Shown here: positions 29,553 to 38,329 of the stretch, in pieces | Numbering within the stretch: the first letter of the stretch is position 1 | How the letters are laid out: every line of letters begins with the position of its first letter | Origin: Limosilactobacillus portuensis | Lineage (GTDB): Bacteria > Bacillota > Bacilli > Lactobacillales > Lactobacillaceae | DNA: 64,000 nucleotides | Direction of reading: 5' to 3' | Assembly (NCBI RefSeq): GCF_014838735.1 | Contig: NZ_JABUXQ010000001.1 | Span: 98,855 to 162,854, forward strand | Translations under genes and position numbers: made by a program | Notes under the pieces: model-generated | Told to the model about the DNA's origin: nothing | The model's database searches: none | Seen by the model: the letters and a program-made list of their open reading frames with translations, nothing else

Positions 29553-30851
29553 TTAAGGGCGTTGTGAATGGTGACGAAGCCCATTCTTTTGAGCGGTTTT
29601 AAGTTGCCAGTATTGATTGCCTAATGCTTGTTCAAACCGGCCATTCTTCTTAGGATGGAAGTATTGGGCGTTTTGAATTCTTTTTGGAAGGTATTGTTGA
29701 GCAACCCAATCTTGTGGATAATCATGAGGGAATAGGTAGTTATTGCCATGACCAAGTTTACTAGCACCTTTATAATGAGCGTCTTTCAGGTGATCAGGGA
29801 CCTCGCCAGTTCCGCCAGCTCGGACTTGCTCTAATGCACTGTCAACGGCACTGATTCCCGAATTTGATTTTGGTGAGAGACAAAGTTCGATTACAACATC
29901 AGCTAGGGGGATCCGTGCTTCAGGGAAACCGATTTGTTGGGCAGCTTGAACTGCGGTAACAGCTCGTTGGACTGCAGGCATGTTAGCGAGACCAATATCC
30001 TCATAAGCAATCACGATTAATCGTCGACAAATGCTAATTAGGTCCCCAGCTTCAATCAGCCTGGCAAGGTAATGTAGGGCAGCATCAGTATCAGAACCCC
30101 GGATCGATTTTTGAAATGCGGAAATCACATCATAGTGAGCATCGCCATCCCGATCACTAGCAATCGCTTTCTTTTGCACGCTTTCTTCGATTACGGGGAG
30201 GGTTAGGTGGATTATTCCATCTTTATCCGGATCGGTTGACTTAGCAGCTAATTCGAGGCCGTTTAGAGCGCTTCGTAAGTCACCATTTGTTGCGGTTAAT
30301 AGTTGTTCTTCGGCGGCGTGATCTAATTTAATTGGCATTTTACCTAACCCACGTTCTGAATCAGTAAGAGCGCGATTAACTGCAACCTTCATATCATCAA
30401 TACTTAAGGGGTGTACCGGAAAAATTTGGGTTCGGCTTCGAATTGCCGGATTAATACTAATATAAGGATTTTCGGTTGTGGCTCCAATAAGGATGATTTG
30501 ACCACTTTCTAAATGGGGAAGCAAGAAATCCTGTTTGCTTTTATCTAAACGATGAATTTCATCAAGCAAGAGAATTACTGTCCCGCTCATTTTTGCTTCT
30601 TCAGCAACTACTTGGAGATCCTTCTTTGTATCCGTTGCTGCATTTAGTTTACGGAATGCATACTTGGTTGAACCAGCAATAGCGCTAGCAATACTTGTTT
30701 TTCCAGTACCAGGCGGTCCGTAAAGAATTAGTGATGATAACATTCTTGCTTTGACCATTCGGGAAATAATTTTATTGGGACCGACGAGGTGTTGCTGACC
30801 AACGACCTCACTAAGATTCCGTGGTCGCATTCGATATGCCAACGGTTGCAA
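29553..30851 (-). CDS. rarA: Replication-associated recombination AAA+ ATPase RarA
   Basis: A 432-aa clamp-loader-like AAA+ protein of the MgsA/RarA/WRNIP1 family that acts at stalled forks. It has Walker A GPPGTGKTS (45-53), Walker B LLLDEIH and the sensor segment GATTENPYISINPAIRSR. The start is TTG, 2 nt after the stop of the preceding gene, with GGGAGG inside that gene, implying coupling. Confidence 0.93.
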   Translation of the reverse strand: MQPLAYRMRPRNLSEVVGQQHLVGPNKIISRMVKARMLSSLILYGPPGTGKTSIASAIAGSTKYAFRKLNAATDTKKDLQVVAEEAKMSGTVILLLDEIHRLDKSKQDFLLPHLESGQIILIGATTENPYISINPAIRSRTQIFPVHPLSIDDMKVAVNRALTDSERGLGKMPIKLDHAAEEQLLTATNGDLRSALNGLELAAKSTDPDKDGIIHLTLPVIEESVQKKAIASDRDGDAHYDVISAFQKSIRGSDTDAALHYLARLIEAGDLISICRRLIVIAYEDIGLANMPAVQRAVTAVQAAQQIGFPEARIPLADVVIELCLSPKSNSGISAVDSALEQVRAGGTGEVPDHLKDAHYKGASKLGHGNNYLFPHDYPQDWVAQQYLPKRIQNAQYFHPKKNGRFEQALGNQYWQLKTAQKNGLRHHSQRP

Positions 30852-30853
30852 AA

Positions 30854-31327
30854 CTATTTGTCCTCCCTCTTAAATAATTTTTGCCAGAAATGTTTCTTTG
30901 ATGGTTCCTGGTTTGTCGACGGCTGAGCTTGGGTGTTAGGATATCTCTTTTTTACGTCGACTGGTGACTGATAAACAGCTGTTTTTGCGGCTACAACGAC
31001 AGCTAACGAATCCGGATCAGTTCGAAATTCTGGTTCGGTTTTTAATGTAAAGTTAGCATTAGCTGCAGTGGCGCTTTTGATATAATCACGTAACTCAGCG
31101 TGGGGAAGGTTACCATTAAGGAAAACTTGGTTACCAATCCCTCGCTGTAATTCTTTAGAGACAGCAAATGACCAGTTTCGTTCTTGAAGCTCAGCAACAC
31201 TGATTGTAAGGCAGACCCGTTCACGAAAAGTGCCAAGATATTTTCGCTGTTCGTCTGGTTTGATCTTTGGTGGACCATAAATTGCGTTATCGATCCGTTG
31301 TTCCATTGCTGATTTATCTTCTGCCAT
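30854..31327 (-). CDS. DUF1694 (YueI-like) protein
   Basis: A 157-aa soluble protein with the family features (EQRIDNAIYGPPKIKPDEQRKYLGTFRERV) of DUF1694/YueI and a basic tail. Function is unknown. It is upstream of rarA in one transcription unit. It starts at ATG 31327 with GGGAGG upstream. Confidence 0.8.
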   Translation of the reverse strand: MAEDKSAMEQRIDNAIYGPPKIKPDEQRKYLGTFRERVCLTISVAELQERNWSFAVSKELQRGIGNQVFLNGNLPHAELRDYIKSATAANANFTLKTEPEFRTDPDSLAVVVAAKTAVYQSPVDVKKRYPNTQAQPSTNQEPSKKHFWQKLFKREDK

Positions 31328-31359
31328 GGCTTAACCTCCCGTTGATAATATATTTAACT

Positions 31360-31368
31360 ATTATACCA
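31360..31368 (-). promoter_or_regulatory. Extended -10 promoter of the yueI-rarA unit
   Basis: Minus-strand TGGTATAAT (31360-31368), 33 nt before the YueI-family start codon; the -35 is weak. Confidence 0.5.
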
Positions 31369-31468
31369 ATAATGATTGAGCGGTGGTAGAAAAGAGCATT
31401 TGGTAAAAGAGACGAAGCTTGATTTGCGCGATTAGACTTTGTATTTTCAGAAATTACTAGTAATAGTT

Positions 31469-31506
31469 AGAGGCTGGGAAAAAACAAAACGTTTTTCTCA
31501 GCCTCT
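31469..31506 (-). terminator. Hairpin after the YczE-like gene
   Basis: A 15-bp stem with one wobble (31469-31483 with 31492-31506) lies 13 nt after the stop codon. The U-rich segment is inside the stem-loop and not after it, so termination strength is uncertain. Confidence 0.5.
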
Positions 31507-31519
31507 CTAATCGCGGAAA

Positions 31520-32260
31520 TTAATTACCAATATCAAGAGCTTGGTGCTTTAGTTTAGGGAAAATCTTCTTATCAGCCCAACCAGTAATTGCCCCCTGGAA
31601 AGCAAGAGCAAATAAGGTTCCAAGACCAAAGTTGTAAATTCCGCCTTGCATAACAGCAGCAATGATTGCCATGATTGTCGGTGGAATGTATGATAACCAC
31701 ATTGCAATTGTTGCGTTCCCCTTGCAGTAACGGAAGCGGATAATTTGGAAGAAGTCATCGGCTGGGTGAAGAACTAGGTTAGCCCGCTGGTAGATTGAAA
31801 TGGCAGTTCCAATAAGGGCAACCCCTAAGAAGTTAATGAATACGTAAAGAATAATCATTGGTAGGGTAGTTGCATCAGGCATAATTCGGTTAAAAATATT
31901 TGAAAACCATTGGATAAACAGTGAGAATGGCAACATAAAGATAAAGTTACCACCGATCCGCCGCCAATCCCATTTGTGCATCAAAATTGCATTAAGGACG
32001 GAGGTTAACATTCCTAGTACCATAAATGCCCAGAAAAGGGTAGTGGGCTTGTTCCCGAGAACAGCAATCCCAAGGTTGTTTTCGGCAGCTGTCCAATATG
32101 CTGAACCAAGAAATTGGGGATGAATGTGTGAACTAGTTACTAGTGTCAGAACGTTCCCCATTGAATTGATTACAATTGAGAAAGCAAAGAAAGCCCAGCT
32201 AGCGGCCAAAGAAATTGTTCGTTGCTGTACTTGTCCTTGTGTTGGAATATCATCGTTCAT
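31520..32260 (-). CDS. YczE/YitT-family integral membrane protein
   Basis: A 246-aa protein with five or six hydrophobic helices, resembling the YczE/YyaS/YitT group of uncharacterised Firmicutes membrane proteins. Its substrate and role are unknown. ATG 32260 is preceded by AGGAG; an upstream frame to 32308 lacks a ribosome-binding site. The promoter region holds a strong -35 and an inverted repeat, so it may be specifically regulated. Confidence 0.65.
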   Translation of the reverse strand: MNDDIPTQGQVQQRTISLAASWAFFAFSIVINSMGNVLTLVTSSHIHPQFLGSAYWTAAENNLGIAVLGNKPTTLFWAFMVLGMLTSVLNAILMHKWDWRRIGGNFIFMLPFSLFIQWFSNIFNRIMPDATTLPMIILYVFINFLGVALIGTAISIYQRANLVLHPADDFFQIIRFRYCKGNATIAMWLSYIPPTIMAIIAAVMQGGIYNFGLGTLFALAFQGAITGWADKKIFPKLKHQALDIGN

Positions 32261-32293
32261 AATTATGCTCCTTTGATCTTTGAACTTATAAAT

Positions 32294-32309
32294 CGTGAAA
32301 GTATTCACG
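32294..32309. promoter_or_regulatory. Inverted repeat in the leader of the YczE-like gene
   Basis: CGTGAA-AGTA-TTCACG is a perfect interrupted palindrome 10-25 bp downstream of the expected transcription start; a possible repressor operator. No regulator is identified. Confidence 0.4.
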
Positions 32310-32325
32310 CTTATTACGGAAAATA

Positions 32326-32354
32326 AATTTACAACCTTATGAAAGGGTTGTCAA
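32326..32354 (-). promoter_or_regulatory. Promoter of the YczE-like gene
   Basis: On the minus strand: TTGACA (32349-32354), a 17-bp spacer and TAAATT (32326-32331). Confidence 0.65.
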
Positions 32355-32400
32355 TAGTGCGATTGTGACATATTAACTCTTCATAAATAAATTTATTAAA

Positions 32401-32426
32401 TTATATGTTAACCGGTTAACATATAA
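32401..32426. promoter_or_regulatory. Perfect 26-bp palindrome, probable operator
   Basis: Two 13-nt arms are exactly self-complementary, centred on TGTTAACC|GGTTAACA. The central CG with flanking AACC/GGTT resembles LacI/GalR-family operators. It lies 20 bp upstream of the -35 of yaaA and about 47 bp upstream of the divergent promoter, so it could act on either gene. Confidence 0.6.
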
Positions 32427-32445
32427 GTGATTTTAAAAACAAAAA

Positions 32446-32474
32446 TTGCAATTAAAAAATTTTTCGGTTATTTT
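32446..32474 (+). promoter_or_regulatory. Probable promoter of yaaA
   Basis: TTGCAA (32446-32451), a 17-bp spacer and TATTTT (32469-32474), 20 nt before the yaaA start. The short leader makes this tentative. Confidence 0.45.
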
Positions 32475-32493
32475 GATTAGAAGGAGGTAGATA

Positions 32494-33252
32494 ATGAAAA
32501 TTATTATTTCACCAGCACGAAGAATGAAAAGTGATTCTGATTCTTTACCTTATGATTCCTTACCTCAATATTTAGAACAGAGCCAGGAAATATTGAAGTG
32601 GTTAAAGACATTAACATTTAAACAATTACACCAGTTATGGTGGAATTGTAGTGAGCGACTTGCGCAAACTAACTATCGACGTGTTAAAGAAATGACCCTT
32701 ACTGATAATCTTATCCCCGCGATTTTAGCCTTTCAGGGACTTCAATATCAGTACATTGGTGCAGGAGTAATGACCGAACGTCAGTTAGATTATCTTCAAG
32801 ACCATTTGCGAATTTTATCAGGGCTCTACGGAATCCTTAAACCGTTTGATGGAATTTCTCAATATCGTCTGGGAATGGGTGATCGAGCAACGGTTAATCA
32901 TACTAAGAACTTATATGAATTTTGGGGTGATCGCTTGTATCAGGAGCTGTTTCGGGATGATCAATTAGTGATTAATCTCGCCTCAAATGAATATTCAAAG
33001 GCAGTCAAACCATTCTTACAGCCAAAAGATCGAATGATTACCTGTATTTTTGGCGAAGAAGTTAATGGTAAAATTAAGCAAAAGGCAACCTTGGCAAAAA
33101 TGGCTCGAGGGAATATGGTTCGCTTCTTAGCAGAAATTGACGCAACCAAGGCATCTGATTTAAAAGAGTTTTCCGTTGGTGGATATCAATTTCGAAAAGA
33201 CCTTTCTACAACTGAAAAGTTTTATTTTGAACTTCAGAAACATGAAAAATGA
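32494..33252 (+). CDS. yaaA: YaaA family peroxide-stress protein
   Basis: A 252-aa protein of the DUF328/UPF0246 family, opening with IIISPARRMKSD. It contains the conserved LSGLYGILKPFDGI and YRLGMG segments. In E. coli YaaA lowers free iron and protects against hydrogen peroxide. Here it is a monocistronic gene with AAGGAGG upstream and a terminator downstream. Confidence 0.88.
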   Translation: MKIIISPARRMKSDSDSLPYDSLPQYLEQSQEILKWLKTLTFKQLHQLWWNCSERLAQTNYRRVKEMTLTDNLIPAILAFQGLQYQYIGAGVMTERQLDYLQDHLRILSGLYGILKPFDGISQYRLGMGDRATVNHTKNLYEFWGDRLYQELFRDDQLVINLASNEYSKAVKPFLQPKDRMITCIFGEEVNGKIKQKATLAKMARGNMVRFLAEIDATKASDLKEFSVGGYQFRKDLSTTEKFYFELQKHEK

Positions 33253-33266
33253 ACTAATAACAAAAC

Positions 33267-33312
33267 GAAGGTCACAAGTCTTACCAGATCAGACTTGCGA
33301 CCTTCTATTTAA
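33267..33312 (+). terminator. Terminator after yaaA
   Basis: A long stem GAAGGTC-CAAGTC / GACTTG-GACCTTC with one internal mismatch (arms about 33267-33281 and 33290-33305), followed by a short T-rich tail. Confidence 0.7.
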
Positions 33313-33463
33313 AGAAATTAGTAGCTATGAACCTATACTCAATAATTGTGGGAAGGGAAAGTAGGTTGAACTGATACAGTATCAGATTCAATGTATTTTT
33401 TCACTAGTGAGAAAACTCTTAATTTCTTAATGTATTATTTTATGTTCAATTAATTTAGATAGT

Positions 33464-33589
33464 TTAGTTTTGAAAGTCACGTTTTAGCTCAACAATAAAC
33501 TGCTGAACATGACTCACTTCGAAAGCAGCGTGATAAATAATTCGTTGTCTTTCAATTCTTGGAATGTGGATAAGTGGGGATTTACTACC
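33464..33589 (-). pseudogene. Remnant resembling a LysR-type regulator C-terminus
   Basis: On the minus strand 41 codons read GSKSPLIHIPRIERQRIIYH... ending in VQQFIVELKRDFQN before TAA at 33464-33466. The pattern resembles the last strand and helix of a LysR-family effector domain. An in-frame stop precedes it and no other frame upstream continues a recognisable protein. This suggests a decayed gene. The assignment rests on a short match read by eye. Confidence 0.35.
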
Positions 33590-33800
33590 TTAAATATATT
33601 GACAAGTGTTGCTATAACTTTAGGACGTAGGTATTTCAATAAGATAGAAGGCGGGATAAAGCGGAGACTCCTAGATAAGATTTAGAAAGAACGAATTATA
33701 TTAATAATCCACTTGTGCTAATCAAATATAAATAATAATTACTATTTACAGTTATGAATATATAATATTTTTTATTTTTAATCAAATGAAATGATCGGTA
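33590..33800. other. Gene-free AT-rich stretch
   Basis: No ORF, RNA or repeat could be supported here. All frames carry frequent stops; it may be further debris of the LysR-like gene. Upstream, around 33370-33400, short palindromes (CTGATACAGTATCAG and TTCACTAGTGAG) are present, of unknown meaning. Confidence 0.4.
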
Positions 33801-33806
33801 GATCCG

Positions 33807-33852
33807 TTCCCTTTTAATATCGGCTGATAATCCATAAGGGAATGTCTTTTTT
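33807..33852 (+). terminator. Orphan plus-strand terminator-like hairpin
   Basis: TTCCCTT / AAGGGAA (33807-33813 with 33836-33842) followed by TGTCTTTTTT. There is no intact gene upstream on this strand within 550 nt. Confidence 0.45.
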
Positions 33853-33866
33853 ATAGTTAGGAAAAC

Positions 33867-33897
33867 AAAAAGGAGCCGGAAATTCCGACTCCTTTTT
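33867..33897 (-). terminator. Terminator of rpsD
   Basis: A 15-bp stem with one wobble (33867-33881 with 33883-33897) followed on the minus strand by TTTTTGTTTT, 20 nt after the rpsD stop. Confidence 0.85.
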
Positions 33898-33919
33898 AGG
33901 AACTTAGTAACCTTAAAGA

Positions 33920-34525
33920 TTACTTGTTGTAGAATTCAACGATAAGTGATTCGTCGATATCAGCATCCATGTCTTCACGGGCAGGAATGCGGTTTAACTT
34001 ACCTTCAAGCTTGTCAGCGTCGAAGTCAACGTATGATGGACGAGAAACAACTGCTTCAACAGCGTTCTTGATAACATCAAGGTTCTTTGACTTATCACGA
34101 ACAGCGATAACTTGGCCAACACTAACTTCGTATGAAGGAATGTCAACGCGCTTACCATCAACGGTAATGTGACCATGGTTAACCAATTGACGAGCTTGAC
34201 GACGAGTAGTAGCCAAACCGAGACGGTAAACCATGTTGTCAAGACGACGTTCAAGTAAAGCCATAAAGTTGGCACCGTGAGTACCTTCTTTGATCTTACC
34301 GGCACGTACGAAAAGGTTTGAGAATTGACGTTCAGTCATTCCGTACATGAAACGAAGCTTTTGCTTTTCACGAAGTTGAGTACCGTATTCAGAAAGCTTA
34401 CCACGACGATCACGACCATGATCACCAGGAGCGTAAGCCCGACGAGCTAATTCCTTACCAGTACCTGAAAGTGAAACACCTAAGCGGCGTGAAAGACGCC
34501 AGCTAGGACCTGTATAACGTGACAT
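33920..34525 (-). CDS. rpsD: 30S ribosomal protein S4
   Basis: A 201-aa primary 16S rRNA-binding protein that also nucleates 30S assembly. It has the N-terminal [19 protein letters not shown], the S4 RNA-binding domain (about 92-155, [27 protein letters not shown]) and the C-terminal IVEFYNK. The start is ATG 34525 after GGAGGATT; a longer open frame to 34609 runs through the leader. As in other Firmicutes it is a stand-alone gene, probably autoregulated. Confidence 0.96.
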   Translation of the reverse strand: MSRYTGPSWRLSRRLGVSLSGTGKELARRAYAPGDHGRDRRGKLSEYGTQLREKQKLRFMYGMTERQFSNLFVRAGKIKEGTHGANFMALLERRLDNMVYRLGLATTRRQARQLVNHGHITVDGKRVDIPSYEVSVGQVIAVRDKSKNLDVIKNAVEAVVSRPSYVDFDADKLEGKLNRIPAREDMDADIDESLIVEFYNK

Positions 34526-34690
34526 AAATAAAATCCTCCAATATTTTTGTTGGAGTAAAATAATCCGATGTGAGATTGACATTCGTGCAGGCTGATCTGA
34601 ATTGTTCACCCTTGCAGCTGGGTTACTAAAAACACCTTATGGCACCAGTCTGTTGACGAGCTTGCCCCTCACTGCTGCATTATTTTACAC
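34526..34690 (-). promoter_or_regulatory. rpsD leader, probable S4 autoregulatory RNA
   Basis: About 165 nt lie between the promoter and the rpsD ATG, with several possible stems (for example GCAGGCTGATCTG-like and CAGCTGGGTTACT-like blocks read on the plus strand) and no ORF. Firmicutes rpsD leaders bind S4 and repress translation. I assign this by position and length, not by a verified fold. Confidence 0.5.
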
Positions 34691-34697
34691 AAAGAAT

Positions 34698-34727
34698 AAT
34701 ATACAACAACTATTCCTTATTAGTCAA
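34698..34727 (-). promoter_or_regulatory. Promoter of rpsD
   Basis: On the minus strand: TTGACT (34722-34727), an 18-bp spacer and TATATT (34698-34703). The -35 overlaps the last codons of the upstream msrC gene. Confidence 0.7.
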
Positions 34728-35178
34728 TAGTTGCCATGAGCCGCCTAGCAAATTCTTCCATTCCGCTAGCAAATGATTGATTAAACCGATTGAGGATTGG
34801 TGCATCTAAATCAAGGACACCATAGAGTGAGCCGTCCTGCTTTAACATTGGGACAACAAGTTCTGACTTGGCAGCACTATCACAGGCAATGTACGAAGAG
34901 AACTTAGAAACATCATCTACAATTTGTGTTTCTTTAGTTGAGGCAGCAACCCCACATACTCCCTTGCCGAGTGCAATATGCATGCAGGCAACCTTACCCT
35001 GAAATGGTCCAAGATCAAGCTGATCATTTTTAGAGTTGTAAAGATAAAAGCCGGCCCAATTTAGATTATCTACGCTTTCATTGATTAATGCGCTTGCGTT
35101 TGCTAAGTTAGCAATTGCTGAATGTTCGTTAGTCAATAGTGCGGAAAGCTGTTCATTTAGCAGGGATAATTCAGTCAT
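34720..35178 (-). CDS. msrC: Free methionine-(R)-sulfoxide reductase (GAF domain)
   Basis: A 152-aa single GAF-domain protein of the fRMsr family. The three cysteines of the catalytic cycle are at C65, C75 and C99 (KVACMHI, GKGVCGV, YIACD). It reduces free Met-R-sulfoxide using thioredoxin. It lies just upstream of the rpsD promoter on the same strand and has its own start with an AGAAAGAAGAG-like ribosome-binding region. Confidence 0.9.
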   Translation of the reverse strand: MTELSLLNEQLSALLTNEHSAIANLANASALINESVDNLNWAGFYLYNSKNDQLDLGPFQGKVACMHIALGKGVCGVAASTKETQIVDDVSKFSSYIACDSAAKSELVVPMLKQDGSLYGVLDLDAPILNRFNQSFASGMEEFARRLMATID

Positions 35179-35300
35179 AATCGTCTCTTCTTTCTGTTAA
35201 TGTTAAATTGGTTCCAGTAATGGTAGCCCATTATGGTATAATTTTCATAGAATTTTAGAGCCGATGGATATAATTTGTCAATGATGGCTAAAAAATGTAG

Positions 35301-37004
35301 GTGGATAAATTGGTTTTTCAAATAATAATTGGGATTTTAATTGTTCTTGCAATTATCTTGGCGGCATTATATTACTACCAAAAGCGGTTAATCCGTCAAT
35401 ATGAGCAAATTGATGCGCAAGTTAAGCAGTTACAGGAAATGAAAATTGAGCAACACTTTAAAAAGGTTGAGCAATTGAAGGTAACTGGTGATTCCCAGGA
35501 GCAATTAAAGAAGCTTAAAAAGGACTATCAAGACAAGGTTGTTCCTCAAGAAAAGAAGCTAGCGGCCGAGTTAGCGACAATTAAGTCACTAATTCATACA
35601 AGTAAAGCTCTCGTTCTTTCTAAACAGTTAAGTGATTTGGAATTAGCGGTTCATCAATTGAACGATCAGTGCTCACAAATAAAAGCTTCACTTCATCATT
35701 TAGAAGAGCTGCATCAGGTTCATAAGCGGGCAATCGATCAAATCAAGCAACGTTATCGTCATTTCCATCACGTCCTTGATGAAAAGAGCTTTGAATATGG
35801 CGATAGTATTAAAATGCTTAATGATCAACTTGAAGAGCTTGAACATGAATACGATCAGTTTTCTAAGTTAAGTCAGACGGGAGATTTTGATGCTGCTCAG
35901 CAGGTATTGACTGATTTAAAGCAGAATAATCAAAAATTGGCAGACTTAATTGAACAAGTTCCGAAGCTTTATAAACCATTGATTGCTGAATTTCCTACTC
36001 AGTTAAATGAATTGGCAAGTGGCTATAAGCAATTAACTAAGCAAAATTATCGGTTTACTATGGATAACATTCCTGAAAAGGTTGATCAGCTACGGCAGTT
36101 ATGCCAAGAGGATCTCAAGCAGATTAACAATCTTCAGCTTGACGGGGTTGAGGATTCGATTAAAGACATTGCTGATCAGATTGACGATTTATATGCCGTA
36201 ATGCAAAGTGAAATTGATGCGCGACCACAAGTCGAACATCTGATGGGGATTTTAGGAAAGTTTATTAACCATGCTGCAACCCAAAATAATGAGTTGAGTA
36301 ATGAGCTCGAGCGGTTAAGCATTAATTACACGTTGAATAACCACGAAATTGAAACTGCTCGTTCATTAAATGAACAGATTATTAATATTGAAAAGGAATA
36401 TAAAGACGATCAGGCTGCAATCAATGATCATAATGCAATTTATAGTCAAGTCCTTGCACGGCAAAATAAAAATGAACGTTCTTTAAAAGAAATTGAAAAG
36501 CAGCAGGCAAAGATTAACGATGAGGTTGCTAAGCTGCAAGGCGATCAGCAACGGGCTGAACAAATGCTGCAAAAGTATTCAACAAAGCTGCGGACGACTC
36601 GGCGACAAGTTGAGCAACTAAATTTGCCTGGGTTACCAAAGGATTATTTGAACTACTTCTTTGGGGTTAGTGATGAGATCAAGCGGTTAGCTGATGAACT
36701 CCAAAAATATAAAGTTAATATGGATGAAGTTACTAAACAACTAATCATTGTTGAATCAGACTTAGAAACTCTTGGTGAAAAGACAAATGATATTCGTGAT
36801 AGCGTTGAGCTGACTGAGCGGCTTCAACAATATGCTAATCGCTTTAGTGATGAGCCCAAAATTGCTGCTGCAGCGGCAAAGTCTCAGGAAGAGTTTAATA
36901 AGTTTAATTACACGACAAGCTTAGAAACAATTGCAACGGCACTAGAAGAAGTCGAGCCTGGTAGTTATAAGCGAATTGAAGATAGCTACTATAATGAAAA
37001 ATAA
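35301..37004 (+). CDS. ezrA: Septation ring regulator EzrA
   Basis: A 567-aa protein anchored by one N-terminal membrane helix (about residues 4-25, VFQIIIGILIVLAIILAALYYY), with the remainder almost entirely coiled coil. In rods and cocci EzrA restrains FtsZ ring formation and links division to wall synthesis. The GTG at 35301 is used here, but TTG 35310 has AGGTGG 5 nt upstream and is a real alternative (three residues shorter). Confidence 0.88.
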   Translation: MDKLVFQIIIGILIVLAIILAALYYYQKRLIRQYEQIDAQVKQLQEMKIEQHFKKVEQLKVTGDSQEQLKKLKKDYQDKVVPQEKKLAAELATIKSLIHTSKALVLSKQLSDLELAVHQLNDQCSQIKASLHHLEELHQVHKRAIDQIKQRYRHFHHVLDEKSFEYGDSIKMLNDQLEELEHEYDQFSKLSQTGDFDAAQQVLTDLKQNNQKLADLIEQVPKLYKPLIAEFPTQLNELASGYKQLTKQNYRFTMDNIPEKVDQLRQLCQEDLKQINNLQLDGVEDSIKDIADQIDDLYAVMQSEIDARPQVEHLMGILGKFINHAATQNNELSNELERLSINYTLNNHEIETARSLNEQIINIEKEYKDDQAAINDHNAIYSQVLARQNKNERSLKEIEKQQAKINDEVAKLQGDQQRAEQMLQKYSTKLRTTRRQVEQLNLPGLPKDYLNYFFGVSDEIKRLADELQKYKVNMDEVTKQLIIVESDLETLGEKTNDIRDSVELTERLQQYANRFSDEPKIAAAAAKSQEEFNKFNYTTSLETIATALEEVEPGSYKRIEDSYYNEK

Positions 37005-37006
37005 AT

Positions 37007-37048
37007 TTAAGAGGGTAAGAAAAGCAGATGTTTTTCTCACCCTCTTAA
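37007..37048 (+). terminator. Terminator after ezrA
   Basis: A 17-bp stem with one mismatch (about 37007-37023 with 37031-37048), the U-rich part being in the 3' arm. Confidence 0.65.
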
Positions 37049-37165
37049 TTATTATCTGCTATAATAAAAAACTGGTTTATTGGCGTCGCAACCAAAATAT
37101 CTATCCAATTTTAGCGCATTAATAATATTTATAATCAAGCTTTGTTTGATGAAAGGAAAATAAGC

Positions 37166-38314
37166 ATGATCTATTTTGATAATAGTGCGACAACTCAGGT
37201 AGCACCTGAAGTTCTCCAAACCTATAATACGGTTAGCCAAAAAATTTGGGGTAACCCGAGCAGTCTCCACAATTTTGGTGAAGAAGCGTGGAACCTGCTG
37301 GAACAAGCACGACAACAAATTGCTAACTTATTTCACGTTAACCCAGGTGAAATCATCTTTACCAGTGGCGGCTCTGAAGGGGACAACTGGGTAGTTAAAG
37401 GAACTGCGATGGCAAAACAACGCTTTGGTAAGCACATCATTACGACCTCGGTTGAACATGCCGCTGTTCGTAACCCAACGGAACAGTTAAAGGAGTTAGG
37501 CTTTGATGTGACTTATCTTCCCGTTGATAAGGAAGGACGAATTAATCCGGCAGATTTAAAAGCAGCTATTCGTCCAGACACGATCTTGGTTTCAATTATG
37601 GCAGTGAACAACGAGATTGGAACAATCCAACCAATTAAAGAAGTTGGTGAAATATTAAAGGATTATCCGAATATCCATTTTCACGTTGATGCTGTTCAAG
37701 CAATTGGCAAGGGAATTGATGACGCCGTTTTTAGTGATCGGGTTGACTTTGCTACATTCTCTGGACACAAGTTTCACGCCCCTCGGGGAACCGGCTTTGT
37801 TTATGTTAAGGCTGGGCGAAAGTTAGCGCCGCTAGTAGCTGGTGGTGGTCAGGAACGCGGATTACGGAGCGGAACTGAAAATACTCCTGGTGACGTTGCA
37901 ATGGCCCGAGCAATTCGGTTAGTTAAAGAGGGCGAGGCTGATGCTATCAAGCGTGAACAAGCCATTAAAGACCGAATTTATGACCACATTAAGCAGTTTG
38001 ACCACGTTAAGATCTTTTCTGGACGTGATCAGGGATTTGCCCCCCACATCCTTTGCTTTGCAATTGTCGGTGTTCGTGGTGAAACAATCGTTCATGCGTT
38101 TGAAGATCAAGGAATTTATATTTCAACGACCAGTGCTTGCTCATCAAAGAAACATGCTGAAGCAGGAACACTGGCTGCAATGAAAGTTCCAGAAGACGAA
38201 GCAACGAGTGCGGTTCGGATTAGTTTAGGCGATCAGAATACGCTGGAAGAAGCAGATCAGTTTAATAAAACCTTTGATAAGCTCTATGCAGGATTTAAGA
38301 AAATTATTGAATAG
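37166..38314 (+). CDS. Cysteine desulfurase paired with ThiI
   Basis: A 382-aa PLP enzyme of the NifS/IscS class V aminotransferase group. The PLP lysine is K202 in FSGHKFHAPRG and the persulfide cysteine is C325 in TTSACSSKK. It is 15 nt upstream of thiI, so it is most likely the dedicated sulfur donor for 4-thiouridine in tRNA (NifZ type), not the general Fe-S enzyme. The start is ATG 37166 after GAAAGGAAA. Confidence 0.9.
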   Translation: MIYFDNSATTQVAPEVLQTYNTVSQKIWGNPSSLHNFGEEAWNLLEQARQQIANLFHVNPGEIIFTSGGSEGDNWVVKGTAMAKQRFGKHIITTSVEHAAVRNPTEQLKELGFDVTYLPVDKEGRINPADLKAAIRPDTILVSIMAVNNEIGTIQPIKEVGEILKDYPNIHFHVDAVQAIGKGIDDAVFSDRVDFATFSGHKFHAPRGTGFVYVKAGRKLAPLVAGGGQERGLRSGTENTPGDVAMARAIRLVKEGEADAIKREQAIKDRIYDHIKQFDHVKIFSGRDQGFAPHILCFAIVGVRGETIVHAFEDQGIYISTTSACSSKKHAEAGTLAAMKVPEDEATSAVRISLGDQNTLEEADQFNKTFDKLYAGFKKIIE

Positions 38315-38329
38315 GAGGGAGCGATACTA

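Noticed and set aside
31469-31506. Mobile element inverted repeat
   Set aside because: The arm/loop organisation is like other intergenic terminators here (for example 25683-25708 and 37007-37048); no second copy or target duplication is visible.
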